64,000 nt of DNA from an uncultured Bacteroidales bacterium (lineage in GTDB: Bacteria > Bacteroidota > Bacteroidia > Bacteroidales > P3). A model generated the notes under the pieces. It saw only the letters and a program-made list of their open reading frames with translations, ran no database searches and was not told where the DNA came from. Where the stretch lies: positions 1 to 64,000 of the forward strand of contig OMXC01000002.1 of NCBI GenBank assembly GCA_900314925.1. The letters are read 5' to 3'. Below, piece after piece: positions 1-7,542 of the stretch (positions are counted from its first letter, which is position 1; each line of letters opens with the position of its first letter). Both the position numbers and the translations under genes were made by a program.

Positions 1-1
1 G

Positions 2-337
2 TACGTCAAGGCGCGCTGCCGTTTTGCGCGCGACGAGTGGACGCCGTGGGCTGGGCCGTTCAGCTTCAGCATGTCGGAGATAGGCATCGAGGATGGGCCT
101 GCCAGGGTGGAGTTCAGCGTGACGCCGAACCCGGCGCGCGGCAACGCGACGGTGCGCTGTGAGGCGGGGCTGCAGACGGTGGAGCTGCTCGGGGTGAAAG
201 GCGACTTGTTGCTGCGCCGCGAGGCGGCGGGGTCGGAGGGTTGTGTGCTCGACCTCGCGGGCCTTGCCAAGGGCATATACATAGTGCGCATCACCACGCC
301 GCGAGGCATCGCTGCGCAGAAGCTGGCGGTGGAGTGA
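2..337 (+). CDS. C-terminal end of a T9SS-exported protein (5' partial)
   Basis: The reading frame is open from the left edge of the window to a TGA at 335-337, so only the last 111 codons are present. The first ~25 residues (YVKARCRF...WTPWAGPFSFS) resemble the end of a fibronectin-III-like beta-sandwich. The last ~75 residues have the layout of a type A T9SS sorting domain: a proline-asparagine start (VTPNPARGNATV), a short mid strand, then LAKGIYIVRI and a basic AQKLAVE end. The protein would cross the outer membrane by the T9SS and be anchored or released at the surface. Its catalytic or binding part lies outside the window. A hairpin terminator follows. Confidence 0.8.
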   Translation, partial: YVKARCRFARDEWTPWAGPFSFSMSEIGIEDGPARVEFSVTPNPARGNATVRCEAGLQTVELLGVKGDLLLRREAAGSEGCVLDLAGLAKGIYIVRITTPRGIAAQKLAVE

Positions 338-368
338 GTGCGCAGGGCGCAAATGTTATAAGGCTGAA

Positions 369-409
369 AACACAAGGCTTGTCAAAGCGGCAGGCCTTGT
401 GTTGCTTTT
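369..409 (+). terminator. Rho-independent terminator
   Basis: AACACAAGGC and GCCTTGTGTT form a 10-bp stem with a 14-nt loop. The sequence GCTTTTTG follows. It ends the T9SS cargo gene and lies just before the convergent plug-type gene. Confidence 0.75.
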
Positions 410-413
410 TGCA

Positions 414-1673
414 CTAACGGTAGGCCACGGCCAGCAGGCGGTCGGCGCGGTCGGCGGGGCTGCGGTGGTAGAGGTAGACGGTGTAGCGGTTGGGGGTCTC
501 GCGGTGGTCGCCTTCGAGGCGTGCGGTAGAGGCCTCGGTGTCTGCCGCCGCCCCCGAGGGCAGGGCGAGGAGCTGGTAGGTGTAGTAGCCCTGCTTGAGC
601 AGCAGGCGCTTGGTGTAGGCTCGCCGCTGGGGGTTGTACTCCATGAGCGACAGCGAGTCGAGACGCCAGTCGGTGAGGGCGCCGACGACGTAGATGTTGG
701 CGTCGAGGAATGGCTGTTCCACGGGCAGGCTGAAGTTGACCCACACGTAGTCGGCCTCGGTGCGCGGGTTGTTGCGGTCCCATACGTTGACCTTGTAGCC
801 GCCGAGGAGGGTGGTCTCGGTGATGAAATGCTTGGCGGAGCGGTCCTGGTCGGGGCGCAGCAGGGCGAGGAGCTCGCCGCCGTATTCGGTGACGCGCAGC
901 ACGTTGTACATTGGTGTGCGCAGGTTGCTGCAGTCGAAGTAGCGGAAGGTGTTGCCGCCGTGGAAGATGTTGCACTGGCGGTGGCGGTAGGCGAGGGCTG
1001 GGCCGTCGTAGCCGCTGAACTGGAGCCAGCGGCGGCTGTCGTGGCGGCCGTTCTGCTGAGCCTCCACGCTGAGGTAGAGCTGGTTGAGGGGCAGGGTCTG
1101 CGAGCTGACGCTGACGTCGAGCTCCTGGCGCCGGTCGAGGTCTATGCCGTCGTAGGGGCGTGCAAGGTCGAGGTGCAGGGAGGCGCTCTCCTCGCTGACG
1201 CAGAAGCGGCGCGTGAGGAGGGTGTCGCCGCTGTCGTCGGTGACGGCGACGACGTAGTTGCCGGAGTGTGTGAACGAGGTGTAGCGGCCGGGCAGGGTGG
1301 TGCGGTAGTGGATGTAGTCGGTGAGGGTGGTGAAGGAGGGGTCGTAGGCGTCGATGTAGCCTTCGTGGAAGCCCATGATGAAGTCTTGCACGGCGAGGCT
1401 GTCGGGCCGCCAGTGGCGCGAGCAGTGGCCTATGGTCCAGCGCAGGTGTTCGGGCTCGGTGCCGAGGATGTCGAACTCGAGAACCAGCAGGCCGCCGCCG
1501 TCGAGGGTGAGCACGGGGGTGGCCTGTTCGTTGCGCAGGGTCTGCGAACCGCCCTCGACGTAGAGTTCTACGCTCTTGACATCGGCGCGCCATGCCGAGT
1601 CGGCCAGCGGCGCGGCCATGGCGTTCAGGGTTGTTAACAAGAACGTTACGACCAGTGATACAATGTTTTTCAT
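414..1673 (-). CDS. T9SS plug-type protein (DUF5103 family)
   Basis: A 419-residue protein. The start chosen is ATG at 1673 because it opens a clean signal peptide (MKNIVSLVVTFLLTTLNAMA); an upstream in-frame ATG at 1736 would add 21 unlikely residues. Recognisable family features are the N-terminal region with WTIGHCSRHW and the YTSFTHSGNYVVAVTDDSGD strand. A carbohydrate-binding-like C-terminal part contains IYVVGALTDW and LLKQGYYTYQLL. In the T9SS, the plug protein seals the SprA translocon channel from the periplasmic side. The assignment rests on family resemblance; whether this copy is the true plug is inferred. The gene is monocistronic and divergent from the DRTGG gene. Confidence 0.85.
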   Translation of the reverse strand: MKNIVSLVVTFLLTTLNAMAAPLADSAWRADVKSVELYVEGGSQTLRNEQATPVLTLDGGGLLVLEFDILGTEPEHLRWTIGHCSRHWRPDSLAVQDFIMGFHEGYIDAYDPSFTTLTDYIHYRTTLPGRYTSFTHSGNYVVAVTDDSGDTLLTRRFCVSEESASLHLDLARPYDGIDLDRRQELDVSVSSQTLPLNQLYLSVEAQQNGRHDSRRWLQFSGYDGPALAYRHRQCNIFHGGNTFRYFDCSNLRTPMYNVLRVTEYGGELLALLRPDQDRSAKHFITETTLLGGYKVNVWDRNNPRTEADYVWVNFSLPVEQPFLDANIYVVGALTDWRLDSLSLMEYNPQRRAYTKRLLLKQGYYTYQLLALPSGAAADTEASTARLEGDHRETPNRYTVYLYHRSPADRADRLLAVAYR

Positions 1674-1677
1674 ACTG

Positions 1678-1685
1678 CAAAGATA
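1678..1685 (-). promoter_or_regulatory. -7 box of the plug-type gene, nearly leaderless
   Basis: CAAAGATA on the plus strand reads TATCTTTG on the minus strand, the Bacteroidota -7 element. It ends only 4 nt before the ATG at 1673, which would give little or no 5' leader. No good -33 TTTG is present at the standard distance. Confidence 0.55.
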
Positions 1686-1692
1686 CAAAAAT

Positions 1693-1723
1693 TTTGTCAT
1701 GTGGAAATAAATGCGTAAATTTG
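1693..1723 (+). promoter_or_regulatory. Bacteroidota-type promoter of the DRTGG operon
   Basis: TTTG at 1693-1696 is followed after exactly 19 nt by TAAATTTG at 1716-1723. The ATG of the DRTGG gene lies 38 nt downstream. The promoter overlaps the upstream region of the divergent plug-type gene. Confidence 0.75.
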
Positions 1724-1761
1724 CACTCGGAAACAATTAATAATATATACCGCACAAAACT

Positions 1762-2103
1762 ATGACTTTACAAGCTATTGTTGACAAACTTGACGCCACG
1801 GTAGGCCTTGGCGCCGACAAGCTTGATATGGATGTGGAGCATTGCTTTGCTTCCGACCTGATGAGCGACGTGCTGACGCTCAAGGACACGCCGGTGCTGA
1901 TCACCGGCTTGTGCAATGTGCAGACCATCCGCACCTGCGACATGGCCAACCTCGACGTGGTTATCTTCGTGCGCGGCAAACGGCCGACAGAGGATATGGT
2001 GGAGCTGGCCGACGAGAACGGCATGGTGCTCATCTGCACGCAGTACTCCATGTTCAAGACTTGCGGCATCCTCTACGGGGCCGGAATGAAACCGCTATAT
2101 TAA
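1762..2103 (+). CDS. DRTGG domain protein
   Basis: A 113-residue stand-alone DRTGG-type domain: MTLQAIVDKL, then VEHCFASDLMSDVL, then LITGLCNVQTIRTCDMANLD and VVIFVRGKRP. DRTGG domains occur in HPr kinase and CBS-linked proteins and are thought to bind ligands; no enzymatic residues are evident. It is the first gene of a three-gene set with an RsbW-like ATPase and an [FeFe]-hydrogenase-like protein. That arrangement suggests it is a regulatory partner in redox or hydrogen sensing (inference). No signal peptide or membrane segment is seen. Confidence 0.8.
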   Translation: MTLQAIVDKLDATVGLGADKLDMDVEHCFASDLMSDVLTLKDTPVLITGLCNVQTIRTCDMANLDVVIFVRGKRPTEDMVELADENGMVLICTQYSMFKTCGILYGAGMKPLY

Positions 2104-2185
2104 TTAAGAGTTAAGAATTCAGAGTTAGGAGTTTTCCGGGTGCGGCAGCTTTTAACTCACAACTCAAGACTCATAACCCATAATT
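2102..2185. repeat. Inverted array of heptanucleotide repeats
   Basis: The left half reads AATTAAG-AGTTAAG-AATTCAG-AGTTAGG-AGTT. The right half, 20 nt later, reads AACTCAC-AACTCAA-GACTCAT-AACCCAT-AATT, the same kind of heptad on the other strand. The element fills the gap between the DRTGG and ATPase genes and could fold as an imperfect hairpin. Related heptads occur at 9245 and 13673. Confidence 0.7.
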
Positions 2186-2191
2186 GGAAAG

Positions 2192-2605
2192 ATGCATCAG
2201 GAATATACAGTAGTAGAGGGCGATTTCGTCAATGCCGGCAAGGCATCGAGCTCGGTGAAGAAGACGCTGAAACAGCTCAACGTGGACCCGCAGGTGGTGA
2301 AGCGTGTCGTCGTGGCGCTTTACGAGGCCGAGGTCAACGCCATAGCCCATGCCTACGGCGGCAAGGTGTTGGTGGACATAGACCCCGACAGGATTAAGAT
2401 GGTGGTGGCCGACAAGGGCCCCGGCATACCGGACATAGCGTGGGCCATGGAGGAGGGACACAGCACGGCGCGCCCCGAGGTGCGCGACATGGGCTTCGGC
2501 GCCGGCATGGGCCTGCCCAACATGCAGAAGAATGTAGACAAGCTGAATGTCACCTCCGAAGTGGGCGTGGGAACCACCGTGGAGATGGAAGTGAACTTCC
2601 AGTAG
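2192..2605 (+). CDS. RsbW-like anti-sigma/HATPase regulator
   Basis: A 137-residue GHKL ATPase of the RsbW/SpoIIAB type, without a sensor or dimerisation region. The N box is seen in LYEAEVNAIAHAYGG. The G1 box is DKGPGIPDI, and the ATP lid/G2 region is GFGAGMGLPNMQ. Such proteins bind ATP and act as switch kinases or anti-sigma factors; no partner sigma or anti-anti-sigma gene is adjacent. The gene sits between the DRTGG and hydrogenase-like genes, so it probably transmits their signal (inference). The start at 2192 directly follows a heptad repeat, with GGAAAG upstream of the ATG. Confidence 0.85.
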   Translation: MHQEYTVVEGDFVNAGKASSSVKKTLKQLNVDPQVVKRVVVALYEAEVNAIAHAYGGKVLVDIDPDRIKMVVADKGPGIPDIAWAMEEGHSTARPEVRDMGFGAGMGLPNMQKNVDKLNVTSEVGVGTTVEMEVNFQ

Positions 2606-2606
2606 G

Positions 2607-2638
2607 TAAGTAGAAAAGTAGTTAAGCAGATAAGTAGG
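2607..2638 (+). repeat. Short octanucleotide tandem repeat
   Basis: GTAAGTAG-AAAAGTAG-TTAAGCAG-ATAAGTAG: four degenerate 8-mers fill the gap between the ATPase stop and the next ATG. The array ends in AAGTAGGAA and may supply the ribosome-entry region. Confidence 0.5.
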
Positions 2639-2640
2639 AA

Positions 2641-4005
2641 ATGGCTTTTTACCACGCATTACAGGTTGAGGAACAGCGCTGCATAGGCTGCTCGCGCTGC
2701 ATGAAGATATGCCCTACCGAGGCTATACGCATACACGGCGGCAAGGCTACCATACAGGAGCACCGCTGCATCGACTGCGGCAAGTGCTATGAGGTGTGCC
2801 CGGCACAGTCTATCAGCATCAAGGACGACGACTTCGAGATGTTCCGCCGCTACCCCCATTCTGTGGCGTTGCTGCCGGCGGTGTTCATAGGCCAGTTCCC
2901 CGACGAGATAAGCGTCTCCAAGGTCTATGCCACGCTCCGCGAGCTTGGCTTCGCCCATGTGATGGAGGTGGAGAGCGCAGCCTCCATCTACCGCGACGTG
3001 AAGGAGAAATACGCCCGCGAGCATCCCGACATCAGGCCCCTCATCTCGTCGTTTTGCCCGGCTATAGTGCGTCTGATACAGATCAAGTACCCGTCGCTGA
3101 CGGAGAACATAATGCCCATCAAGGTGCCGCTGGACCTCAGCGCCATGTATGCCCTGCAGGAGCTGCTTAGCCGTGGCATACCGCGCGAACAGATAGGCCT
3201 CTTCTACATCACGCCCTGCGCCGCCAAGGTGTCGGCAGTGAAGGCCCCAGTGGGTGAGGAGAAGAGCATCATTGACGGCGTGATTAACATGAACTCGCTG
3301 TTCAACCGTGTATACAAGCAGATAAAGGACAACGGCAAGAACCACCAGTACCCGCCGCTGACGCGCCAGCGCCTGAGCGCCGACGCCATCCTCTCGACAC
3401 TCACCAACGGCGAGCGCCGTATATGTACCGCCAAGCGCAGCTATTCGATAGACGGCATAGAGAATGTTATGGACTTCCTCGAGAAGCTGGAGAACGACGA
3501 GGTGGAGGGCGTGGAGTTTCTCGAGCTGAGGGCCTGCGACCAGAGCTGCGCCGGAGCGCTGCTGAGTTGCGACAACCGTTTCCTCTGCGGCGAGCGTATG
3601 TACGCCCGCGCCCGCAAGGCCGCCGAGCGCGAGCGCAACGGCGAGATGCCGCGTGACCGTGAGATGGAGAAGTACAAGGACTACCTTGTGGCAAACTCTT
3701 TTGTGGACGAGGTGGAGCCGCGTTCAATGCTCATCCTCGACAAGGACCGCAAGAAGGCCTTTGAGAAGATGGAAAAGATAGAGAGGATGAAGGAGCACCT
3801 GCCGCAGATAGACTGCGGTGTGTGCGGCGCTCCCACCTGTGAGGCCTTCGCCACCGACGTGGTGTGCGGCCAGGCCGACCTGCACCAGTGCGTCTTCTAC
3901 CGCCTGCACCTTGAGGCCAAGGGCAAGATGACCCTCCACGAGGGCCGTACCAACATGTATGCCGTCTGGGGCGACGACCGCATCAGTGGCGAGATAGAGG
4001 TGTGA
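2641..4005 (+). CDS. [FeFe]-hydrogenase-like iron-sulfur protein, probably sensory
   Basis: A 454-residue protein. It has two ferredoxin-type clusters (Cys14-17-20-24 and Cys43-46-49-53), then an H-cluster-like domain, then a C-x2-C-x4-C-x16-C cluster (Cys392, 395, 400, 417). The H-cluster motifs are altered but keep four possible ligands. L1 is SSFCP (Cys139), where catalytic enzymes have TSCCP. L2 is TPC (Cys193). L3 is ACDQSC (Cys299, Cys303). The proton-relay cysteine of L1 is replaced by Phe138 and the L2 Met by Thr191, which argues against fast H2 turnover. This resembles the putative sensory hydrogenase groups. The neighbouring DRTGG and RsbW-like genes fit a sensing role. No PAS or kinase domain is fused. 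Confidence 0.85.
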   Translation: MAFYHALQVEEQRCIGCSRCMKICPTEAIRIHGGKATIQEHRCIDCGKCYEVCPAQSISIKDDDFEMFRRYPHSVALLPAVFIGQFPDEISVSKVYATLRELGFAHVMEVESAASIYRDVKEKYAREHPDIRPLISSFCPAIVRLIQIKYPSLTENIMPIKVPLDLSAMYALQELLSRGIPREQIGLFYITPCAAKVSAVKAPVGEEKSIIDGVINMNSLFNRVYKQIKDNGKNHQYPPLTRQRLSADAILSTLTNGERRICTAKRSYSIDGIENVMDFLEKLENDEVEGVEFLELRACDQSCAGALLSCDNRFLCGERMYARARKAAERERNGEMPRDREMEKYKDYLVANSFVDEVEPRSMLILDKDRKKAFEKMEKIERMKEHLPQIDCGVCGAPTCEAFATDVVCGQADLHQCVFYRLHLEAKGKMTLHEGRTNMYAVWGDDRISGEIEV

Positions 4006-5049
4006 TTAAATCCCCGACAGGGGTTCGTAGGTGTTGCGTATTGTGACGGTGCGCTCAACGGCGATGGTGTATGAGCTGTCGCCAACATACATTGTGCGCA
4101 CGCTGTCGGCATGCTCTACAGTGTCGGTGGCTATCCATTGCTTTTCTTCCATCAGGCGGACGGCGCGTGTGTAGTCGCGGCAACCACCGAGCATCACCAC
4201 CGTTATCTCTGCCTTGGGGTAATCCGACCACTCGTAGTCGCATTGCGTCGTGGAGCCGTTCATGTGTGCTATGGAGTTAAGAGTCTGGGCTATGTTGCCA
4301 GGGGTGCCGATGTCGGTGTAGGAGCTGTCGTCAAGCCATCCCTGCACATAGGTGTCTTTGTCGGCACTCTTCGTCAGCACCGGCCGCAGGGTGATGCGGC
4401 AGTCCTTGTTCTCGGCGGTGGTAACGGTGTCGGCGGCCATGCCGACGCCCACGCCGAAGATGACGGCCAGCACGCCGTTGTTCAGTATGTGCAGCCCCAT
4501 GGACCAAAGTATGTTGTGGTTGATGACCAAATAGGATGCCGCCAGGCCCATGCCGAATTTGTGGAGCACGGCAACGAGGAACATGGTCAGGCTGCCGCTG
4601 GGGTTATAGTTGCCTATGTGGGCCGCAGCGAAGAGCAGTGACGAGAGCAGCATGAGCGCGAAGAGCCGCCGTGTTCTGTCGTTGTGGTAGACAATCATGA
4701 CGGCTATGCCGGCACCAAGGGCTATGGCGGCAGCCAGCCAGCCCAGAGAGAGCATCCACAGAGCCATCAGCGCCACGGAGGTGTAGCCCGTCCACTGTTT
4801 GCCGTTGCCCCACAGGCGGAAACACAACTCCTCGAGAATGGGCCCGATGAGACCTATGTACAGCACTATGGGCCAGATGCCAAAGTTGTAGATGAGTTTG
4901 TAGAAAGCGCCCATTATCGGGGTGCTCATCTCGTCGGCGCCTGTTTTGTCCATGTTCATGACGGCGTCGATGACAATCACCGCCAGGCATGCAATCACGA
5001 TGCCCAGGCCCCACCACAGGGCCCAGCGGAAGAGTTTAGGCTTTTTCAT
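4006..5049 (-). CDS. CPBP-family intramembrane glutamic protease
   Basis: A 347-residue membrane protein. An N-terminal membrane anchor precedes at least five hydrophobic segments. The three CPBP/CAAX-protease motifs are present: EELCFR (EExxxR), FAAAHIGN (FxxxH) and HILNN (HxxxN). A soluble C-terminal tail of about 130 residues is not part of the usual core and is unrecognised. Family members cleave prenylated proteins or act as immunity or transport-regulating proteases; the substrate here is unknown. The start overlaps the helicase end by 14 nt, so it is the last gene of the plsC-helicase operon. It ends back to back with the hydrogenase-like gene. Confidence 0.85.
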   Translation of the reverse strand: MKKPKLFRWALWWGLGIVIACLAVIVIDAVMNMDKTGADEMSTPIMGAFYKLIYNFGIWPIVLYIGLIGPILEELCFRLWGNGKQWTGYTSVALMALWMLSLGWLAAAIALGAGIAVMIVYHNDRTRRLFALMLLSSLLFAAAHIGNYNPSGSLTMFLVAVLHKFGMGLAASYLVINHNILWSMGLHILNNGVLAVIFGVGVGMAADTVTTAENKDCRITLRPVLTKSADKDTYVQGWLDDSSYTDIGTPGNIAQTLNSIAHMNGSTTQCDYEWSDYPKAEITVVMLGGCRDYTRAVRLMEEKQWIATDTVEHADSVRTMYVGDSSYTIAVERTVTIRNTYEPLSGI

Positions 5050-6943
5050 CGGTATCGGGTTTTATCTCTATGAATTCTCCGTGTTCCTTTATGTGCTCCG
5101 TCAGCTCGCGGTAGAAGTGGTGGCGGCTCAGCGTCGCGGCGTTGCCGACGATGATGAGTTTCATGCGGGCGCGCGTCATGGCCACGTTCATGCGGCGCAG
5201 GTCGCGCAGGAAGCCTATCTGTCCTTCGGCGTTGCTTCGCACGAGGCTGATGACTATCACGTCGCGCTCCTGCCCCTGGAAGCCGTCCACGGTGCCCACG
5301 GTGATGTGGCGCCTGAGCTTGCGGAAGTAGTGTTGCATCTTCAGCAGGCGTCGCAGCAGGCGTGCCTGGCCGCGGTAGGGGGTGATGATGCCGAAGTCCA
5401 CGCGCTCGCTCTCCACCTTCTGCGGCGAGAGCATGTCTATGTAGTCGCGCAGGGTGTGTATGACCAGCCGCGCCTCGTCGGCGTTGCTGCGGCTGCTTCC
5501 GCGCACCTCGTGCTCGGCGGTGTCGAGCAGCGCGGTGTCTATCCACATCAGTGGCGTGTCCAGCGGCGACACTTGCCGTGTTGCGGCTTCGGGTGCTGCC
5601 TTCAGCTGTCCGCCGTAGAACCAGCGCGAGGGGAAGGCCATGATGTCGCTGTTCATGCGGTACTGCGTGTCGAGCAGGCTGACACATTGCGGCCACCGCA
5701 CCACCACTTTCTGCATTAGCGTCTCCGCCAGGCCTCCCTTGGCGGCGGCCATGCTCTTCACCGTCGGCGGCAGCTGCTGGTGGTCGCCGCCCATGACCAC
5801 GCGGTCGGCCTTGAGGATGGCAGCCCAGCAGGCAGGCTCCAGGGCCTGCGCGGCTTCGTCGATGAAGAGGGTGCTGAAGCGCCGCCGCTCCATGATGTGG
5901 TAGGCGCTGCCTATCAGCGTGCTGCTCACCACGCGGGCCTGCTCGAAGAGGTCGGCGTTGATCTTTATCTCCAGCTCTGTCTCGCGGTTGCGCAGACGGT
6001 GAGCCTGCTCGCCTTTGGCGCCGGAGCGCAGCGTCTTGCGTATGTTCCACAGCTCGTGGTAGTCGGGGTGCGCGGCATAGCGGCGCTCATAGCTGCAGTC
6101 GAGCATCTCGTCGCTCATGCGCAGGGGGTTGCCCACGCGCAGCACGTGTATGCCGCGCCGCATGAGCTGCTCGCTGATCCAGTCAACGGCGGCGTTGCTC
6201 GGCGCACAGACGAGCACCTGTGTCTCGCGCTGCAGGGTCTCGATGACGGCCTCCACGAGGGTGGTGGTCTTGCCGGTGCCGGGAGGGCCGTGCACTACGG
6301 CCACCTGTTGAGCTTCCACGGCGCGCTGTATGGCATCTTGCTGGCTGCGGTTGAGCCAGGGGAACGACAGCTGCGGCAGGCTGCGGAATGCCGGCGGCTT
6401 GTTGCCGACCAGTACGTCGCGCAGCCGCACGAAGCGCTCGTCGTCCTTGCGCTCGGCCTCGTGCAGCGCCTCGGTCATCACGCGGAAGCTTGTGTTGTCT
6501 ATGCCCAGCTGCACACCCAGTAGGTGGCGCGCGGCGGTGTCGACGATGCTCTGTGCCGCCGCCTTGTTGGGCACGCTGACGGTCAGCAGCCCGTCGCCCA
6601 CGTGCTCCACGTAGCATTGGTGCGGCAGCTCCTTGGCGCCGCTGTCGGTCATGTGGAAGAGTGTCACCGGCTTGCCGGGCTCAAAGTCCAGCTCCACCTC
6701 GTCTTCGCCCACGTCGTAGCGCAGCTCCAGCGTGAGCTGCCCCATTGGGTTGTAGGCTGTGTTGCCCGGCCTGACGGGGTAGCGGCACCCAGGCTCCTGT
6801 ATGGTGCCTGTGAGCGACGCCCCCTTGGCCTCAAGGCTGCGGCGGTAGCTCTGCCGCTCTTCCTCGAGCTCCAGGGCCACCAGCTCGCGCAGCCGGGCGA
6901 AGTATGCTCCCGTGTTGGTCACAGCGCTTATAGCTTGACACAC
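5036..6943 (-). CDS. SF1 (UPF1-like) DNA/RNA helicase
   Basis: About 635 residues. The N-terminal ~190 residues form a beta-rich OB-like region as in IGHMBP2/SMUBP2-type helicases. Then come Walker A (GPPGTGKT, ~219-226), Walker B (LFIDEAAQ), motif III (MGGDHQQLPP), and the C-terminal RecA domain with VGTVDGFQGQERDVI and NVAMTRAR. It unwinds nucleic acid using ATP; the biological role in Bacteroidales is not established. The start codon is GTG at 6943, overlapping the HAD gene by 16 nt; a second in-frame GTG at 6922 is the alternative. No ATG lies near the expected N terminus. Confidence 0.85.
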   Translation of the reverse strand: MCQAISAVTNTGAYFARLRELVALELEEERQSYRRSLEAKGASLTGTIQEPGCRYPVRPGNTAYNPMGQLTLELRYDVGEDEVELDFEPGKPVTLFHMTDSGAKELPHQCYVEHVGDGLLTVSVPNKAAAQSIVDTAARHLLGVQLGIDNTSFRVMTEALHEAERKDDERFVRLRDVLVGNKPPAFRSLPQLSFPWLNRSQQDAIQRAVEAQQVAVVHGPPGTGKTTTLVEAVIETLQRETQVLVCAPSNAAVDWISEQLMRRGIHVLRVGNPLRMSDEMLDCSYERRYAAHPDYHELWNIRKTLRSGAKGEQAHRLRNRETELEIKINADLFEQARVVSSTLIGSAYHIMERRRFSTLFIDEAAQALEPACWAAILKADRVVMGGDHQQLPPTVKSMAAAKGGLAETLMQKVVVRWPQCVSLLDTQYRMNSDIMAFPSRWFYGGQLKAAPEAATRQVSPLDTPLMWIDTALLDTAEHEVRGSSRSNADEARLVIHTLRDYIDMLSPQKVESERVDFGIITPYRGQARLLRRLLKMQHYFRKLRRHITVGTVDGFQGQERDVIVISLVRSNAEGQIGFLRDLRRMNVAMTRARMKLIIVGNAATLSRHHFYRELTEHIKEHGEFIEIKPDTDEKA

Positions 6944-7542
6944 TGGAAGCGCATGCCGCAGCGGCGCGCGCTCTCGCCGTCGGTGTCGTCGCGGTCGCCC
7001 ACCATGAGGGTATCAGTGGGGTCCACACCCAGCATCTTGCACAGGCTTAGGGCCGACTCCTTGCAGGGCTTCAGCCCTCCGAGGGCCGGTGCGTCGGCTA
7101 CCACGTCGACCCACGAGCAGTCGAAGCCCAGAGCCTCGAGGCGCTCGCGCAGGCATCCGTAGTCGGAGTAGACGGCGGTGCGTATGCCCCTCTGCCGCAG
7201 GTCGGCCATCATGCCTTCGGCCCACGGCTCCACGTGGTAGTGGCGCTTCAGTATGCGTTGCATCTGCGGCATGTAGCGGTCCTCGTACCAGCGGCGCGCC
7301 TTGTCGGCGGTGCTGTGGCTCATCTCCGCCACACGGGCGTAGAGGGCCTCATAGTAGGCGTGCTCGTCGCCGAACCACCGCCCCATGAGCTCCTTGCGGG
7401 CCTTGCGTTCGTTGCCCAGCATGAACATGTGTGGCACGTCGGCCGCGATAAGCCTCAACGGCAGGCCCTTCTTGTTGTAGAGCGTGCCGTCGAGGTCGAA
7501 TATCACTGCCTTGGCGGTGCCGAGAGAGAGCTCTATGCTCAT
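6928..7542 (-). CDS. HAD-superfamily phosphatase
   Basis: 204 residues. The start is ATG at 7542, overlapping the stop of the upstream GH3-type gene as ATGA. HAD motif I is FDLDGTL and motif II is VYSDYG. The K of motif III is in GLKPCKES and the motif IV acidic pair is in MVGDRDDTDG. A helical cap lies between motifs I and II, as in subclass I phosphoglycolate/beta-phosphoglucomutase-like enzymes. It probably dephosphorylates a small metabolite; the substrate cannot be read from sequence. It is translationally coupled to its upstream neighbour. Confidence 0.85.
   Translation of the reverse strand: MSIELSLGTAKAVIFDLDGTLYNKKGLPLRLIAADVPHMFMLGNERKARKELMGRWFGDEHAYYEALYARVAEMSHSTADKARRWYEDRYMPQMQRILKRHYHVEPWAEGMMADLRQRGIRTAVYSDYGCLRERLEALGFDCSWVDVVADAPALGGLKPCKESALSLCKMLGVDPTDTLMVGDRDDTDGESARRCGMRFQCVKL

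Noticed and set aside
2641..4005. Catalytic [FeFe] hydrogenase
   Set aside because: The proton-relay Cys and other H-cluster motif residues are substituted; a sensory role fits better.
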